In this document: positions 4,716 to 5,838 of the stretch, one piece after another
How the letters are laid out: every line of letters starts with the position of its first letter
How positions within the stretch are numbered: position 1 is the stretch's first letter
Assembly (NCBI GenBank): GCA_038317095.1
Contig: JBBQBB010000095.1
Location: 1 to 5,838 of the forward strand
Direction: 5' to 3'
From: JAGXTF01 sp038317095
GTDB lineage: Bacteria; Bacteroidota; Bacteroidia; NS11-12g; UBA955
DNA: 5,838 nucleotides
Position numbers and translations under genes: made by a program
The notes under the pieces: model-generated
The model's database searches: none
The model's input: the letters and a program-made list of their open reading frames with translations, nothing else
Told to the model about the DNA's origin: nothing

Positions 4716-5838
4716 ATGTTTAAAACCGAAAATTATCGCTGGTTTTCCATTCTGGTATTTTCGGCTTTGTTTTTAGGCAACTGCGGTATTTTTGAAAAGA
4801 AAAAACCCAAAGGTATTGTTACAAACACCGAGCAACAAAAAGAGATTTATTACCAAGCAGAGGCTGCATTTACCGCTGGCAACTTTGGCGAAGCTCAAGT
4901 ACTCTTTCAAAAATTCGTGGACCAAAGCCCGAAACCGGCAAGCGGCTATTACCGCCTAGCCTGTTTAAGTAAAATGCAAAGAAAATACGAAGAGGCCCTG
5001 AATTATATTTCCAAAGCAACCCATTTAGACCCAACAAATATTTTTTATTACGAAATGTTTGAAGCTGAGGTTTATAGATCAAAAAAGGAATACACCCAAG
5101 CCGGCAACATTTACGAAAATTGGGCTGTAAAAACTTCGGGCAAATGGTCTTTGTACCAAGATGCATCTAGGATGTTTCAAATGTCTGGTGAATACAACCG
5201 CATGATAATGTTGTGCACAAATTGGGAAAAAGCCTTCAATTTGCGCGAAGAAATTGTAAATGCCCGTGTTTATGCCTATCAACGGAAAAATAAAAAAGAC
5301 AGTGTTGCCTTTGAATATGAAAAATTGACCCTAAAATATCCGGAAAGACGGCAATATAAAATTTCCCTAGCACAAGCTTGGCAAGAAGCAGGGAAGGAAG
5401 AAAAAGCAACGGCTATTTATAATGAATTGTTAAAATCTGACCCCGAAAATGGCGAAATTTTAAACCCATTGTGCCGTTTTTACCATTCCAAAAACGATCC
5501 AAGAAACCTGTGGAATATTGCCCAAAAAACAGTGCAATCGCACCAATTAAATTTTGAACAAAAACAAAGTTGCATGCTATTTTTATTGCAACCTAAAAAC
5601 AATATTTATTTTGACAGTTTAGCCCCTATTTTAATGGAACTCACCCGTCAACATAGCAATAAAGCTGAGTCTTGGCTTATGCTGGCAGATTGGTATTACA
5701 CCAAAAAGGAATTCGGCAATGCCTCCAATATGTATTCGCAGAGTTTGCAAATTTTTAGCAATTTTAGCGCTTGGCTCAAATATTCTAGTTGTCTCGACCG
5801 TTTAAGATATAATTCACACCTACAAAAAGTAGCAGACA
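4716..5838 (+). CDS. TPR-repeat lipoprotein (partial, 3' end beyond the window)
   Basis: The frame opens at ATG 4716, one base after the preceding TAA, and stays open to the window end (374 complete codons). The N terminus looks like a lipoprotein signal: Lys3 and Arg8, a hydrophobic core (10-20) and a lipobox-like LGNC with Cys23. Asn at the -1 position is not canonical, and the residues after Cys23 (GIFEKKKPKG) are basic. Tetratricopeptide-like helical repeats follow at about 42-74 (YYQAEAAFTAGNFGEAQVLF), 75-108 (YYRLACLSKMQRKYEEALNY ending in LDPTN), 109-143, 213-245 (ending in SDPEN) and 317-350. TPR arrays bind peptides or partner proteins, so the likely role is an envelope assembly scaffold, anchored in a membrane and facing the periplasm. 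The partner is unknown. In related genomes this gene is, as I recall, often followed by further envelope genes such as a murein hydrolase activator, which could be checked in the adjoining sequence. Confidence 0.88.
   Translation, partial: MFKTENYRWFSILVFSALFLGNCGIFEKKKPKGIVTNTEQQKEIYYQAEAAFTAGNFGEAQVLFQKFVDQSPKPASGYYRLACLSKMQRKYEEALNYISKATHLDPTNIFYYEMFEAEVYRSKKEYTQAGNIYENWAVKTSGKWSLYQDASRMFQMSGEYNRMIMLCTNWEKAFNLREEIVNARVYAYQRKNKKDSVAFEYEKLTLKYPERRQYKISLAQAWQEAGKEEKATAIYNELLKSDPENGEILNPLCRFYHSKNDPRNLWNIAQKTVQSHQLNFEQKQSCMLFLLQPKNNIYFDSLAPILMELTRQHSNKAESWLMLADWYYTKKEFGNASNMYSQSLQIFSNFSAWLKYSSCLDRLRYNSHLQKVAD

Noticed and set aside
4870..5282. Two minus-strand frames opposite the TPR gene
   Set aside because: The plus strand codes for clear TPR repeats here. 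The antisense frames have no recognisable content.

Overview
The window looks like chromosomal DNA of a Bacteroidota member, possibly from the Flavobacteriales or Sphingobacteriales side. Four things point there. Genes lack Shine-Dalgarno sequences and have A/T-rich leaders. Promoter candidates resemble the Bacteroidota -7 box TAnnTTTG. There is an unmistakable type IX secretion system (T9SS) C-terminal sorting domain. The right half has the order dut, sugar nucleotidyltransferase, TPR lipoprotein, which I recall from many genomes of this phylum. All confident genes are on the plus strand.

Left part (1-1954): very A/T-rich, secreted or surface accessory genes. It opens with the 3' end of an unidentified gene (1-240). 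A 487-residue exported protein (224-1687) overlaps it, with a signal peptide, a degenerate thioredoxin-like region bearing a CSGC motif, and a beta-rich, possibly propeller-like remainder. Behind its stop lies a detached T9SS type A sorting domain (1742-1954). Reading frames around the junction suggest that cargo and sorting signal were one gene, now separated by two compensating frameshifts. This is the most interesting observation in the window.

Middle (1915-2655): an unrecognised 246-residue, beta-rich, probably exported protein with an uncertain start. An 11-bp inverted repeat lies in its putative signal-peptide region, within a cluster of ATGCAT palindromes.

Right part (2656-5838): ordinary, less A/T-rich housekeeping genes. 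dut (dUTPase, all five motifs intact) has its own candidate promoter. A 565-bp gap with no convincing gene follows. It holds a 12-bp perfect inverted repeat and two weaker hairpins. Then come a sugar-phosphate nucleotidyltransferase with a C-terminal left-handed beta-helix and, one base after its stop, a TPR lipoprotein cut by the window end. The last two are almost certainly co-transcribed. dut removes dUTP from the nucleotide pool, the nucleotidyltransferase probably makes an activated sugar for the envelope, and the TPR lipoprotein probably acts as an envelope scaffold.

I see no RNA genes, CRISPR arrays, transposases or complete mobile elements, and nothing that clearly amounts to a new multi-gene system.
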